This document shows positions 17,664-26,212 of a stretch of 64,000 nt of DNA, piece by piece. This stretch comes from Cyclobacterium sp. SYSU L10401. GTDB taxonomy: Bacteria > Bacteroidota > Bacteroidia > Cytophagales > Cyclobacteriaceae. Position 1 is the stretch's first letter; the number at the start of each line of letters is the position of its first letter. The translations under genes and the position numbers were made by a program. The stretch spans positions 499,598 to 563,597 of the forward strand of contig NZ_WOFO01000003.1 in NCBI RefSeq assembly GCF_010993705.1. The letters are read 5' to 3'. The notes under the pieces were generated by a model. That model worked only from the letters and a program-made list of their open reading frames with translations, ran no database searches and was not told where the DNA came from.

Positions 17664-17694
17664 AACCTTTGAGGTTTTGAAAACCTCAAAGGTT
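17664..17694. repeat. Perfect 15-bp inverted repeat at the end of mnmE
   Basis: AACCTTTGAGGTTTT (17664-17678) and AAAACCTCAAAGGTT (17680-17694) are exact reverse complements separated by one base. The repeat runs into the mnmE stop codon (17693-17695). It resembles the imperfect hairpin at 34-64, so it is probably a dispersed palindromic element reused as a transcript end. Confidence 0.75.
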
Positions 17695-19075
17695 ACTTTC
17701 CGATACAAAACTTACTAAATATATTCGCCAGCAAATCATCCGTTGTAATCTCCCCGGTGATTTCGCCCAGATAGTGCAGGGAGCGGCGGATATCCATAGC
17801 CAGAAAATCATTGGTGACCTCCTGATCCAGACCATTCAGCACATCCAGCAAGGACTCCCTTGTCCGTGTCAGGGAATCGTAATGCCGGATATTCGTAACG
17901 ATGGTATTCCCGGTTTTGAACTTGTCCAAGTTTACCAGCTCCAATATCCTTTTTCTCAAAAGATCCAGGTTCTCTTTTTTGCCAGCAGAAATGAAAATGG
18001 TGTCAGGGAACACCTTATTTAATTCATTGGTTAACTGCTCTTTACCCTTGTCCATCTTATTGGCTACTTTAAGGAAGGGAACCCCCAGGTTTTCCAAAAG
18101 GTTGACGTCCCGGTTGATTTCTACCATATCGGTATCGCCGAGATCGAAAAGGTACAGAATCAGGGAGGCGGATTTCATTTTTTCCTTGGTACGGCTTACG
18201 CCCATGGCCTCGATGGTATCGTTGGTTTCCCGCAAGCCTGCAGTATCTATGAACCGAAAAATGACCCCGCCTATATTGATTTCATCTTCTATAAAGTCCC
18301 GGGTGGTGCCAGCTATCTCCGAAACTATGGCTTTTTCTTCATTGAGCAGGGCATTGAGCAGGGTGGACTTTCCGGCATTGGGTTTCCCTGCAATGACCGT
18401 GGGCACCCCGTTTTTGATCACATTGCCCAGGTCAAAGCTGCTGATCAGGTTTTCCACTACCCGCAGTAGCTTCTCAACCAATACCCGCAAGTCATCCCTG
18501 CTGGCAAACTCCACATCCTCCTCTGTGAAATCCAGTTCCAGTTCAATCATGGAGGCAAAATGGATCAACTGGGTACGTAGCCCGGCAATTTCTCCCGAAA
18601 AACCACCGCGCATCTGGTTCATGGCTGCCTGATGGGAAGCTTCCGAATCGGAGTGGATCAGGTCTGCCACTGCTTCTGCCTGGGCCAGGTCAAACTGACC
18701 ATTGAGAAAAGCCCTTTGGGTAAATTCCCCGGGTCGGGCAGGCCTGGCGCCTTGGCGGATCATCAGCTTGATGACCTGATTGACTATATAGGAAGAGCCA
18801 TGCGTGCTAATTTCTACCACATCCTCTTTTGTAAACGATTTAGGGGCTATAAAAAGTGAAACCAAAACCTCATCTATGACCTTTGACCCATCCCGCAAGG
18901 TGCCAAAGTGAATGGTATGGCCCGGCTGCTTTTCCAGATCCTTGCCGTAAAAAACTTTGTTTACCAACCCGATGGCTTGTGGTCCCGATAGCCGGATCAC
19001 TGCAATGGCGCCTACACCCTGAGGGGTAGCCAGCGCAACAATGGTGTCCTCTTTTTGGCTGATAGCATGTACCAT
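17693..19075 (-). CDS. mnmE: tRNA modification GTPase MnmE
   Basis: This 460-residue protein is full length. MnmE with MnmG installs the carboxymethylaminomethyl group on wobble uridine 34 of certain tRNAs. It has the N-terminal formyl-THF-binding domain, the G domain with P-loop G230-KPNAGKS, D277-T-A-G and N339-K-M-D, and the C-terminal C-I-G-K with the essential cysteine. Its ATG abuts the stop of the upstream thioredoxin-like gene (no spacer), so the two are probably translated from one mRNA. Confidence 0.97.
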   Translation of the reverse strand: MVHAISQKEDTIVALATPQGVGAIAVIRLSGPQAIGLVNKVFYGKDLEKQPGHTIHFGTLRDGSKVIDEVLVSLFIAPKSFTKEDVVEISTHGSSYIVNQVIKLMIRQGARPARPGEFTQRAFLNGQFDLAQAEAVADLIHSDSEASHQAAMNQMRGGFSGEIAGLRTQLIHFASMIELELDFTEEDVEFASRDDLRVLVEKLLRVVENLISSFDLGNVIKNGVPTVIAGKPNAGKSTLLNALLNEEKAIVSEIAGTTRDFIEDEINIGGVIFRFIDTAGLRETNDTIEAMGVSRTKEKMKSASLILYLFDLGDTDMVEINRDVNLLENLGVPFLKVANKMDKGKEQLTNELNKVFPDTIFISAGKKENLDLLRKRILELVNLDKFKTGNTIVTNIRHYDSLTRTRESLLDVLNGLDQEVTNDFLAMDIRRSLHYLGEITGEITTDDLLANIFSKFCIGK

Positions 19076-19528
19076 TTATTGTTTGAAATTTTCGAGCAGG
19101 GCAACCAATGCCTCTACAAAAGGGGTGGCCTCCCGGTATCCGGGCAACTGGGTGATGTTTTCCATGGCCGCATCCATGATAACAAAATTGGGGTAAGAAC
19201 GCACCCGCATGGCCCGTGCCATTTCTTCCTCCGAATATTCCTTGCCCCGAAAATCAAATTTTCGCTTTCCGTCTTCAGCATTTAATTTGACCGCATAAAA
19301 ATTTTGGTTCACATAGCTGATCACTTCCTTATCGGTAAAGGTTTCTTTGTCCATTTTTTTGCACCATCCACACCAATCCGTATAGACGTCGACCAGAATC
19401 ATTTTAGGCTGCTCTTCTACCTTATCAATGACCTCCTCAAAACTATACCAGGTAATGGCCTCCTCTTGCGCTTTCAGACTGAATGTAATCATCAAGCCCA
19501 ACACCACAATCCCCAATGATTTTTTCAT
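19076..19528 (-). CDS. Periplasmic thioredoxin-like (DUF255-type) protein
   Basis: This is a 150-residue protein with a signal peptide (about residues 1-20, ending SLKAQ). The thioredoxin fold carries the motif DWCGWCKKM (W-C-G-W-C) and a cis-proline segment VRSYPNFVIMD. WCGWC-type proteins of this group reduce extracytoplasmic disulfides, and exact partners are unknown. It directly abuts mnmE, an unusual pairing of an envelope redox protein with a tRNA enzyme. Confidence 0.8.
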   Translation of the reverse strand: MKKSLGIVVLGLMITFSLKAQEEAITWYSFEEVIDKVEEQPKMILVDVYTDWCGWCKKMDKETFTDKEVISYVNQNFYAVKLNAEDGKRKFDFRGKEYSEEEMARAMRVRSYPNFVIMDAAMENITQLPGYREATPFVEALVALLENFKQ

Positions 19529-19629
19529 GTTTCTACTGATTTATTTGACAAATATAAAAAATTACGTTCCTCTTTTTTCAGGTAAATATTGACTTAAAAC
19601 CAAAATTGCATGCCATAGGTTCCGCAAAC

Positions 19630-20301
19630 TCAGGAGGGATGTAACATCACCTGAATGTTGGCCGAAACCTCCTTGGAAACAAAAACTTTCTTTTGGCCAT
19701 CTATTAACAATTCCAGGGAGCCATCAAACTCTATTCTATCCAGGACGGCTACTTTCGCACCTATATAAACGCCTACCTTGTCCAGGTATTTTAGAAAGGC
19801 GGCACTGCTGTTGTTGACAGCCACTATTTTGCCGGATTGACCAGCAGGTACGTCTCCCAGAGCAATCCTGGGTTTGCTGCTCAACTCTCCAAATTCATCG
19901 GGAATGGGGTCTCCATGAGGATCAAATTTTGGAAAGCCCAAATACTCATCCAGTCTGCGGACGAGTAGGGGAGCATTGACATGCTCTAACTCCTCCGCAA
20001 TGGTGTCAATTTCATCCCAGCTAAACTTTAATTTTTCTACCAAAAAAACCTCCCAGAGCCGGTTTCTCCGAATGATGTGTAAGGCAGTCTTGTCACCCAA
20101 TTCAGTCAGGCTGACTCCCTGGTATTTTTTGTAGTGGATCAATTCTTTCTCAGCCAACTTTTTTAACATGTCACTCACAGAGGCGGCACTGGTTTGGATC
20201 AGGGAGGCAATCTCATTGGTGGATACCTTTTCCAGTCCTTCTTCCAGTAAATGGTAAATCGCTTTGAGATAATTTTCTTCTGCGGGAGATAGTTTTTTCA
20301 T
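19630..20301 (-). CDS. DtxR/MntR-family metal-dependent repressor
   Basis: This 223-residue protein has an N-terminal winged helix (residues about 5-70: YLKAIYHL, TNEIASLIQTSAASVSDMLKKLAEKELI). A metal-binding dimerisation domain follows (about 70-140, with EELEHVNAPLLVRRLDEYLGFP and DPHGDPIP), then an SH3/FeoA-like C-terminal domain. The family senses Mn(II) or Fe(II) and represses metal uptake genes. Two matching palindromes and a -7 element lie upstream of its own gene, pointing to autoregulation. Whether it senses Mn or Fe cannot be decided here. Confidence 0.88.
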   Translation of the reverse strand: MKKLSPAEENYLKAIYHLLEEGLEKVSTNEIASLIQTSAASVSDMLKKLAEKELIHYKKYQGVSLTELGDKTALHIIRRNRLWEVFLVEKLKFSWDEIDTIAEELEHVNAPLLVRRLDEYLGFPKFDPHGDPIPDEFGELSSKPRIALGDVPAGQSGKIVAVNNSSAAFLKYLDKVGVYIGAKVAVLDRIEFDGSLELLIDGQKKVFVSKEVSANIQVMLHPS

Positions 20302-20315
20302 GGGCCGTTTTTTGG

Positions 20316-20342
20316 CAAAAATAGAATTTAGATTGGTCTAAA
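20316..20342 (-). promoter_or_regulatory. Promoter with operator 1 of the DtxR/MntR-type gene
   Basis: Read on the minus strand, TATTTTTG (20323-20316) fits the TAnnTTTG -7 element. Immediately upstream is TTTAGATTGGTCTAAA (20327-20342), an inverted repeat TTTAG-N6-CTAAA, which would overlap the core promoter and block it when bound. Confidence 0.6.
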
Positions 20343-20425
20343 AAAAATTTTAATTTGAGACTAAATCAAATGTGGACAAGTGGGTTGGTAATGTTTTGAA
20401 AAATTAAGGTGAGTATTAATTTAAT

Positions 20426-20441
20426 TTTAGCCTAATCTAAA
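20426..20441. promoter_or_regulatory. Operator 2 of the DtxR/MntR-type gene
   Basis: TTTAGCCTAATCTAAA has the same architecture (TTTAG-N6-CTAAA) as operator 1, 99 bp apart centre to centre. The duplicate site supports real protein binding and possibly looping. No divergent gene starts here. Confidence 0.55.
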
Positions 20442-20553
20442 AAAAGTATAATGAACTGATTTATAGCTATTTAAAATATCTACGAATGTAAATTTGGGAA
20501 AATATTGTCGGGATTTGGGATATAAGAAAAGTACAATTTACCCGATGTGATGC

Positions 20554-21690
20554 TTAAAGAAATCTTTCAATCAGTTGCTGAAAAGATTTTTTCTCCGCTT
20601 CCCAGCTTACTTCATTACCAGGGGCCACCTGATAAAACTCCATCCGGGAGAATTTTTCCCAGTTGGTTTTAATCCTGGTAGTATCCTTAAAATCGATCCC
20701 TATTCCGGCAGGATATTTTTGCAGCATTTCTTCCCAAACTTTATTTTCAGAGATGAGTATGGGTTTTTGATGGGCGATGCCTTCATAAAGCTTGGTTGGT
20801 ATTTTATCCTTAATACTGGGAAGCTGCCTGTAAGGGAGCAATAAAACATCAGCCAATCGGATTTGGCTGAGTACGTGGGAATGGGGCAATGGGTCCGGGG
20901 AAAGCTGGAGATTTATTCCCGGGTGCATGGACACCTTTGCCTGGAGTTCGGCCGCATAGGAGGGCAGGGGACAATGCCCTATAACATGTAGCCTGGCCTC
21001 GGGTAGGACATCCCTGAGGCAAATAAACCAATTGATGGCAGTGGAAACTCCATAAACCCTGCTAATCGTACCTGTCAGTAAGAATTGTGGAGCCTGGCTC
21101 TGTCCCAATGTAAAAGGAGGTAAAAGATTTTCAGGCATGCAGGCTTTATTTTCTATGACCGTATGGTTTTTATTGGCAGGCATTTCGGCTGTAAAGCACC
21201 TCTCAGCAAAAATAAAATGGTCAATAAAAGGGCGGCTGAATCTTTCGAAAAAATAGACCAGTATCTTTCCCAGCACTTTCTTTAAACCGGATTGGGTTTG
21301 ATTGTATTGCAGGTTCCACAGGTAATTTTCCTGTACATCGTAAAGCAGCTTGTAGGACAACATCCATTTTCCCAATACGGCAGCAGGTAATAGCTCAAAG
21401 GTACCTACCACCACCACCCTGGGTTTGATTCTGAAAAGGTGAAAGATAAACCTGAATGGTACCAGTACCCGGGACGGATGGGTCCTGTTTTTGGAAAAAA
21501 TATCAATAAATTGAATATTTTTGACTTTGCACTTTTTTTTTGAAGAAAAACCTATGATGTTAAGGTGGTATTTATTTGTTTCACGCAATGAAAATCCCAG
21601 CTTAAACAACATCCTGGAATCATTCACAGGTTTAAGGATGGAAGCCAGGACTATAGGGATTTTTTTTCTCATCATTCGGTATTCATTCAA
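20554..21690 (-). CDS. Glycosyltransferase family 4-like protein
   Basis: This is a 378-residue protein with the two-Rossmann GT-B layout. The N-terminal half contains RVVVVGTFELLPAAVLGKWM, and the C-terminal half contains LLTGTISRVYG, ARLHVIGHCP, ADVLLLPY and the donor-site region IPTKLYEGIAHQKPILIS. Such enzymes transfer sugars from nucleotide donors to envelope polysaccharides or lipids; donor and acceptor are unknown. It is a lone gene whose start lies close to that of the divergent dapD. The ATG at codon 6 or 7 is an equally likely start. Confidence 0.78.
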   Translation of the reverse strand: MNEYRMMRKKIPIVLASILKPVNDSRMLFKLGFSLRETNKYHLNIIGFSSKKKCKVKNIQFIDIFSKNRTHPSRVLVPFRFIFHLFRIKPRVVVVGTFELLPAAVLGKWMLSYKLLYDVQENYLWNLQYNQTQSGLKKVLGKILVYFFERFSRPFIDHFIFAERCFTAEMPANKNHTVIENKACMPENLLPPFTLGQSQAPQFLLTGTISRVYGVSTAINWFICLRDVLPEARLHVIGHCPLPSYAAELQAKVSMHPGINLQLSPDPLPHSHVLSQIRLADVLLLPYRQLPSIKDKIPTKLYEGIAHQKPILISENKVWEEMLQKYPAGIGIDFKDTTRIKTNWEKFSRMEFYQVAPGNEVSWEAEKKSFQQLIERFL

Positions 21691-21713
21691 ACAAAGCTAA
21701 TATTTAAAATTTT

Positions 21714-22529
21714 ATGGAATTACAGCACATCATAGAAAAAGCCTGGGACAACAGGGATTTGTTAAACGAAAAGGATGTCCAGATTGCCATCAAAACAGTT
21801 ATTGCAGATTTGGATAATGGTTCTTTGAGGGTTGCAGAACCTCTCAATGACGGCTCATGGAAAGTAAATGATTGGGTGAAAAAGGCTGTGATTCTCTATT
21901 TTCCGATTCAGAAAATGAGGACGATAGAAGTCGGCCCCTTCGAGTTTCATGATAAAATGGCATTAAAAACCAATTATGCCAAGCAGGGTGTCCGGGTAGT
22001 TCCTCATGCAGTGGCAAGATATGGCGCATTTCTTGCTAGGGGTGTAGTCATGATGCCTTCTTATGTAAACATCGGCGCTTATGTTGACTCTGGTACCATG
22101 GTCGACACCTGGGCTACTGTAGGCTCCTGTGCGCAGATCGGGAAAAATGTACACCTTAGTGGCGGTGTGGGCATAGGAGGAGTTTTGGAACCAATTCAGG
22201 CGGCACCCGTAATCATTGAAGAAGGTGCCTTTATTGGATCCAGAGCGATCATTGTAGAAGGAGTAAGGATAGCGAAGGAAGCGGTAATCGGTGCAGGTGT
22301 AACGCTTACAGCAAGTTCTAAAATCATAGACGTAACCGGAGATGAGCCGAAAGAATACAAAGGATATGTTCCTGAAAGAGCGGTGGTTATACCTGGATCC
22401 CTTAAGAAAAACTTTAGCGCTGGAGAGTTCATGGTGCCATGCGCACTGATTATTGGCCAAAGAAAAGCTTCCACTGATTTAAAGACTTCCCTAAACGAAG
22501 CCCTTCGAGAAAATAGTGTAGCTGTATAA
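21714..22529 (+). CDS. dapD: 2,3,4,5-tetrahydropyridine-2,6-dicarboxylate N-succinyltransferase
   Basis: This 271-residue protein is of standard DapD length. DapD transfers succinyl from succinyl-CoA to tetrahydrodipicolinate in the diaminopimelate/lysine pathway, in the cytoplasm. Family hallmarks are present: FHDKMALKTNYAKQGVRVVPHAVARYGAF, the left-handed beta-helix hexapeptide repeats (MPSYVNIGAYVDSGTMVDTW, GSCAQIGKNVHLSGGVGIGG) and the EPIQAAPVIIEEGAFIG stretch. A TPR lipoprotein follows after 13 bp. Confidence 0.96.
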   Translation: MELQHIIEKAWDNRDLLNEKDVQIAIKTVIADLDNGSLRVAEPLNDGSWKVNDWVKKAVILYFPIQKMRTIEVGPFEFHDKMALKTNYAKQGVRVVPHAVARYGAFLARGVVMMPSYVNIGAYVDSGTMVDTWATVGSCAQIGKNVHLSGGVGIGGVLEPIQAAPVIIEEGAFIGSRAIIVEGVRIAKEAVIGAGVTLTASSKIIDVTGDEPKEYKGYVPERAVVIPGSLKKNFSAGEFMVPCALIIGQRKASTDLKTSLNEALRENSVAV

Positions 22530-22542
22530 ACTAAATTCAAAT

Positions 22543-23145
22543 ATGATTACCATTAAAAACCTATTAAGCATTTTTTTTATTGCCTTTTTGTTGGCTTCCT
22601 GTGGTGATAGTTCTTCTTCCAAAGGAGATGTTTACTACAATGAGGGCCAATATGAGGAAGCCATAATGGCTTATACCAGTTATTTGGAAAACAGGCCCAA
22701 TAATGTGAAGGCCCTTTATAATAAAGGAAGAGCTCATGAAGAATTGAATGATTTCAAAGAAGCGGAAGAAAGCTTCAAATTAGCCTTGAAGCAGGATCCC
22801 AAAAACATTCAGGTTTTATTGAGTCTGTCTAATTTATACCATAAAAATGATCAGCCGGAATTGGCTTTGATGTATGCGGACAATGCGGTGGAAGTATCTG
22901 GTGCGCCTTCTATGGCCTATTTCTTAAAAGCCCGGTCCATGCACCGTATAGGCAACGTCAAGGAAGCACTCAGGGAGTACAATACTGCCATAAAAATGAG
23001 TCCTAAAAACGGACAATCTTATTATTACAGAGGGATGTTGTACGTCGCTACCGAGGAGGCCACCAAAGCCTGCCAGGATTTCAGAGCTGCTAAAGAAAAT
23101 GGTTATGAACCAGCGGATGAAGCCATTAGTAATTACTGTCCATAA
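22543..23145 (+). CDS. TPR-containing lipoprotein
   Basis: This is a 200-residue lipoprotein (lipobox ending in Cys20, LLASC). About four tetratricopeptide units follow (for example VYYNEGQYEEAIMAYTSYLE, ALYNKGRAHEELNDFKEAEE, MAYFLKARSMHRIGNVKEAL), covering nearly the whole mature protein. It is a protein-protein interaction scaffold in the envelope, with unknown partners. It is likely co-transcribed with dapD and ends in a clear terminator. Confidence 0.82.
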   Translation: MITIKNLLSIFFIAFLLASCGDSSSSKGDVYYNEGQYEEAIMAYTSYLENRPNNVKALYNKGRAHEELNDFKEAEESFKLALKQDPKNIQVLLSLSNLYHKNDQPELALMYADNAVEVSGAPSMAYFLKARSMHRIGNVKEALREYNTAIKMSPKNGQSYYYRGMLYVATEEATKACQDFRAAKENGYEPADEAISNYCP

Positions 23146-23150
23146 AAGAA

Positions 23151-23177
23151 AAAGTCTGGAAACCCCAGACTTTTTTT
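23151..23177. terminator. Rho-independent terminator, probably bidirectional
   Basis: AAAGTCTGG (23151-23159) pairs with CCAGACTTT (23165-23173), followed by a T run on the plus strand and preceded by an A-rich stretch. It sits between two convergent genes. Confidence 0.85.
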
Positions 23178-23862
23178 ATTCATGCTCGTGATCACAAATC
23201 ACTTCGGATTGAATTTTGCCTGTTCCGTCACAAGTCTTGCACGCTCCATGCTCTACAAGGCTGCCTTCACATTTGGTGCAGGTGAGCCTTCCTTTACCTG
23301 AGCACCGGTCGCATTCAAAATATTCAACAATATTAAAGACATTCCTTTTGGTCACCAGGCCATCTCCGGTACAGCGACTGCAGCCGATAACCCCAAGCCC
23401 CCGGCACAGGGAACAGGCTTGTTCCGTGTGGCCTTCCCCCTGGCAGGTTTCACAGGTTTGGTATCGGTAGCCCTTGCGATCACAGAGATTGCAATTAGCA
23501 ATGGCGGCGAGTGGTTTTTCCAGCTTTTCTACAAGTACCTTTGCTTCATCGTAATGTTCTCCTTTAAAACCATTCAGGTCAAGGTATTTTTGGATGAAGG
23601 ATCCGCTATTGTGATATTGTCCTAATTCATAAAGCGTAGCAGCAAAAAAATAAGGCATCTCGGCAGGAATAGGGAGGTTGCTGCTGATGATTTCCCTGAA
23701 GTGATTGTTTGCTTCCAAATAGTTTTCATTTTCCATGGCATTTACCGCCTTGTCCATCAATCTGGAAGTAGAGCCCAGGTTGGGTTGTAGCTGGGCAAGA
23801 GATGGGAAATAAAGCAGGCATAAAAGAAAAAGTAAAGCGTACCTGAGACCTTTCATGCGCAT
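23176..23862 (-). CDS. Exported TPR-like protein with DnaJ-type cysteine cluster
   Basis: The start at 23862 (MRMKGLRYALLFLLCLLYF..., signal peptide ending SLAQ) is preferred over an in-frame ATG at 24015 inside the upstream gene. The mature protein has a helical TPR-like part (LMDKAVNAMENENYLEANNHF..., MPYFFAATLYELGQYHNSGSF). A C-terminal half follows with about seven CxxC(x)G-type units (CNLCDRKGY, CETCQGEGH, CSLCRGLGV, CSRCTGDGL, CDRCSGKGR, CTKCEG, CKTCDGTGK). These resemble the zinc-binding domain of DnaJ, which has only four. There is no J domain. The function is unknown and may be zinc or unfolded-protein binding outside the cytoplasm. Confidence 0.75.
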   Translation of the reverse strand: MRMKGLRYALLFLLCLLYFPSLAQLQPNLGSTSRLMDKAVNAMENENYLEANNHFREIISSNLPIPAEMPYFFAATLYELGQYHNSGSFIQKYLDLNGFKGEHYDEAKVLVEKLEKPLAAIANCNLCDRKGYRYQTCETCQGEGHTEQACSLCRGLGVIGCSRCTGDGLVTKRNVFNIVEYFECDRCSGKGRLTCTKCEGSLVEHGACKTCDGTGKIQSEVICDHEHE

Positions 23863-23983
23863 TATTATCTGTGGGGTGCTTATGGAGGGGATCCTTTCAG
23901 GTTTAATGTATTTATATTTAACAAACTGCTGTTTTTCAATAAAAGCTGAAAGCTTTGCGGAACTTTGGGAGTATCTCCAAATG

Positions 23984-24943
23984 CTATTCAAACCAAATGT
24001 CATATCTAATCTCATTTTCTAATGCTGATTCCAGGCTATCTGGAAGGACTTCGAAGAAATCCAACCCGGAAAATTGTTCTAAACTATCCACAGAAACCAC
24101 ATGATGCAATAAAGGTCGGCTGGATTTTTCATTTTTTAACAAAAAAGCCAACATTTTATACGAAGGGGGATGGATGTCAAAGATAACTTTATAAAAATAT
24201 TCCGGGACCCTTACCTCATTTTCTCCTATGGAAAGCGCCCCATTGGTTTTGACCACCGGGCCTGTAATCACCAGGATATTTTCATATTCCATGGCCCATG
24301 ACCGCACCTGCTGTTCTAATTTTTTCCATATACCCCGGTTAAAGCCTGGATGCTGAGGGGAAATATTGCTCATATAAAAACTCGCTTTCATGGCACTTTC
24401 TGAATACGTAAAATCCGCTGCAGGAGCCAGGTGCCCCCTGTCGTATCCTGATTTCAAGTAATCCTTGGGGTGAGCCGAGCCTGTTTCAATAAAGCGATCT
24501 TCCATAAAAACATCCTTACGCTGATGCTTTCCCAACAGCTTTTCCGGGGTCAATTGATAGGCCACCCAGGCGGCTTGTTCCAACGATTCGTCATAACCCA
24601 GAGCGTAATAGCCATGGTGGACCACTTGTAAGCTGCTTTCGGGAGACCATTGGGGTATCAAAAGGGCATGAACATAAGCCGAATCCAAGGAAAAATGGGA
24701 AGTGTCTCCGGCTTTATTTTTATTTTCCGGGGATTGCTTTTGGTCTTTTTTGGTATCAGTAGGACCTTTTTCTACCTCTTTTGCAGGCTGATAAATAGAA
24801 ATGCTATCCTGATTTTTTTTCCATTCCTTTCGAACAAGGAAAGCCAGGAAAACCATCATAACCAAAAAGAATAAATAATATAAAAAAATGTTTTTATTGG
24901 ATCTATTACCTCTTTTTGATTTAATTTTATGCTGTTTTGTCAT
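23984..24943 (-). CDS. Membrane-anchored DNA/RNA non-specific endonuclease (NUC1)
   Basis: This is a 319-residue protein. A basic N-terminus and one transmembrane helix (about 19-37) anchor it, a polar linker follows, and the beta-beta-alpha-metal nuclease domain occupies about 100-315. The catalytic motif D-R-G-H-L-A-P-A, with the general-base histidine, is intact, as are the NISPQHPGFNRGIWKKLE metal-site asparagine region and VITGPV. Such enzymes degrade nucleic acids outside the cytoplasm for nutrition or defence. The next gene downstream is the cysteine-cluster protein. Confidence 0.9.
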   Translation of the reverse strand: MTKQHKIKSKRGNRSNKNIFLYYLFFLVMMVFLAFLVRKEWKKNQDSISIYQPAKEVEKGPTDTKKDQKQSPENKNKAGDTSHFSLDSAYVHALLIPQWSPESSLQVVHHGYYALGYDESLEQAAWVAYQLTPEKLLGKHQRKDVFMEDRFIETGSAHPKDYLKSGYDRGHLAPAADFTYSESAMKASFYMSNISPQHPGFNRGIWKKLEQQVRSWAMEYENILVITGPVVKTNGALSIGENEVRVPEYFYKVIFDIHPPSYKMLAFLLKNEKSSRPLLHHVVSVDSLEQFSGLDFFEVLPDSLESALENEIRYDIWFE

Positions 24944-25001
24944 TTGCTATTCTAAAAATGGATAATTTAACCGTGTAATTAATGAATACCTTACATATTA
25001 T

Positions 25002-26207
25002 ATGAAAATAGGAGTAGTCGGCGGCGGTGCAGCTGGTTTTTTTTCTGCCATTCATGCAGCATACGCCGGCCATAAAGTTAAACTTTTTGAAAAGAGTCCA
25101 AAACTACTTTCAAAAGTATTGATTTCGGGTGGGGGTAGGTGTAACCTGACGCATGGTACATTTTTTTTAAATGAATTATTAAAGGGATACCCCAGAGGTA
25201 GTGGGTTTTTAAAAAAAGTATTCCATCATTTCAGCACATCCGACACCATGGCCTGGTTTGAGAGCAGGGGAGTATTACTCAAAACAGAAACGGATTTAAG
25301 GGTGTTTCCACAGAGTGATGATTCGAAAACCATCGTCAATCTGCTTTTGGATCAGGCAAGTAAATATGGGGTGGAAGTAATGACCCGGAAGGAAATACGT
25401 GAAATAATCCCGGTAGATGGCTATTTTCTCCTGAAAGGGGATGAAATAGAAGAAAAAATGGACCGGTTAATCATTTGTACCGGAGGTAATAACAAAAAAG
25501 AGCCTTATTCCTTTTTAGAGAAACTTGGACATACCATCATTAATCCCATACCCTCTTTGTTTACATTCAATACACCAGATACAGGGTTGAAATTATTAAA
25601 GGGGATCAGTGTTCCCAGTGGGAAGATCAGGTTTGAGGGATCAAAACTTAGCTATTCGGGGCCGATTCTGATTACCCATTGGGGTATATCTGGTCCGGCT
25701 GTATTGAAGCTTTCTGCTTTTGGAGCAGATTGGTTGCACGGCAAGCAGTATCAAGCAGCTGTGCTGATCAAGTGGGATGAAAGCTTTTCAGAGCCTGGAT
25801 TAAAAAATGCCTTGAATGACTTCAAAAAAAGGCATCCTAAAAAAAACATAAGAAAAAACGCCCTTTTTAGCCTTCCTGCCAGACTTTGGCAATATTTGAC
25901 CCTAAAGGCGGATATAGAAGAACATTTAAACTGGGATGATATCAGTAAAAAAAAGATCAACAAATTGATAGAAAACCTATTTAACTTTTCCTTAATAATC
26001 TCAGGAAAAACTACCTTTAAGGAAGAATTCGTTACTGCTGGTGGAGTAGATCTTCGGGAGATTGATGCCAACACCATGGAAAGCAAACTGATACCCGGAC
26101 TTTTTTTTGCCGGAGAAGTCATTGATGTGGATGGAATCACCGGAGGATTTAATTTTCAAGCAGCCTGGAGTACCGGATTTCTGGCTGGAAAATCGTCAAC
26201 AAAATAA
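25002..26207 (+). CDS. HI0933/YhiN-family flavoprotein
   Basis: This 401-residue protein starts with the FAD-binding dinucleotide motif GVVGGGAAGFFSAIHAA. The family motifs KVLISGGGRCNLTH and the C-terminal AGEVIDVDGITGGFNFQAAWSTGFLAG are both characteristic of the HI0933/BaiN group. The reaction is not firmly established for most members; proposed roles are NAD(P)H-dependent oxidoreductases. An Hpt-like gene starts 5 bp after the stop. Confidence 0.88.
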   Translation: MKIGVVGGGAAGFFSAIHAAYAGHKVKLFEKSPKLLSKVLISGGGRCNLTHGTFFLNELLKGYPRGSGFLKKVFHHFSTSDTMAWFESRGVLLKTETDLRVFPQSDDSKTIVNLLLDQASKYGVEVMTRKEIREIIPVDGYFLLKGDEIEEKMDRLIICTGGNNKKEPYSFLEKLGHTIINPIPSLFTFNTPDTGLKLLKGISVPSGKIRFEGSKLSYSGPILITHWGISGPAVLKLSAFGADWLHGKQYQAAVLIKWDESFSEPGLKNALNDFKKRHPKKNIRKNALFSLPARLWQYLTLKADIEEHLNWDDISKKKINKLIENLFNFSLIISGKTTFKEEFVTAGGVDLREIDANTMESKLIPGLFFAGEVIDVDGITGGFNFQAAWSTGFLAGKSSTK

Positions 26208-26212
26208 TTACT

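Noticed and set aside
17901-18632. 243-residue plus-strand frame
   Set aside because: Lies wholly antisense to mnmE, Ser/Arg-rich composition typical of a shadow frame; no family.
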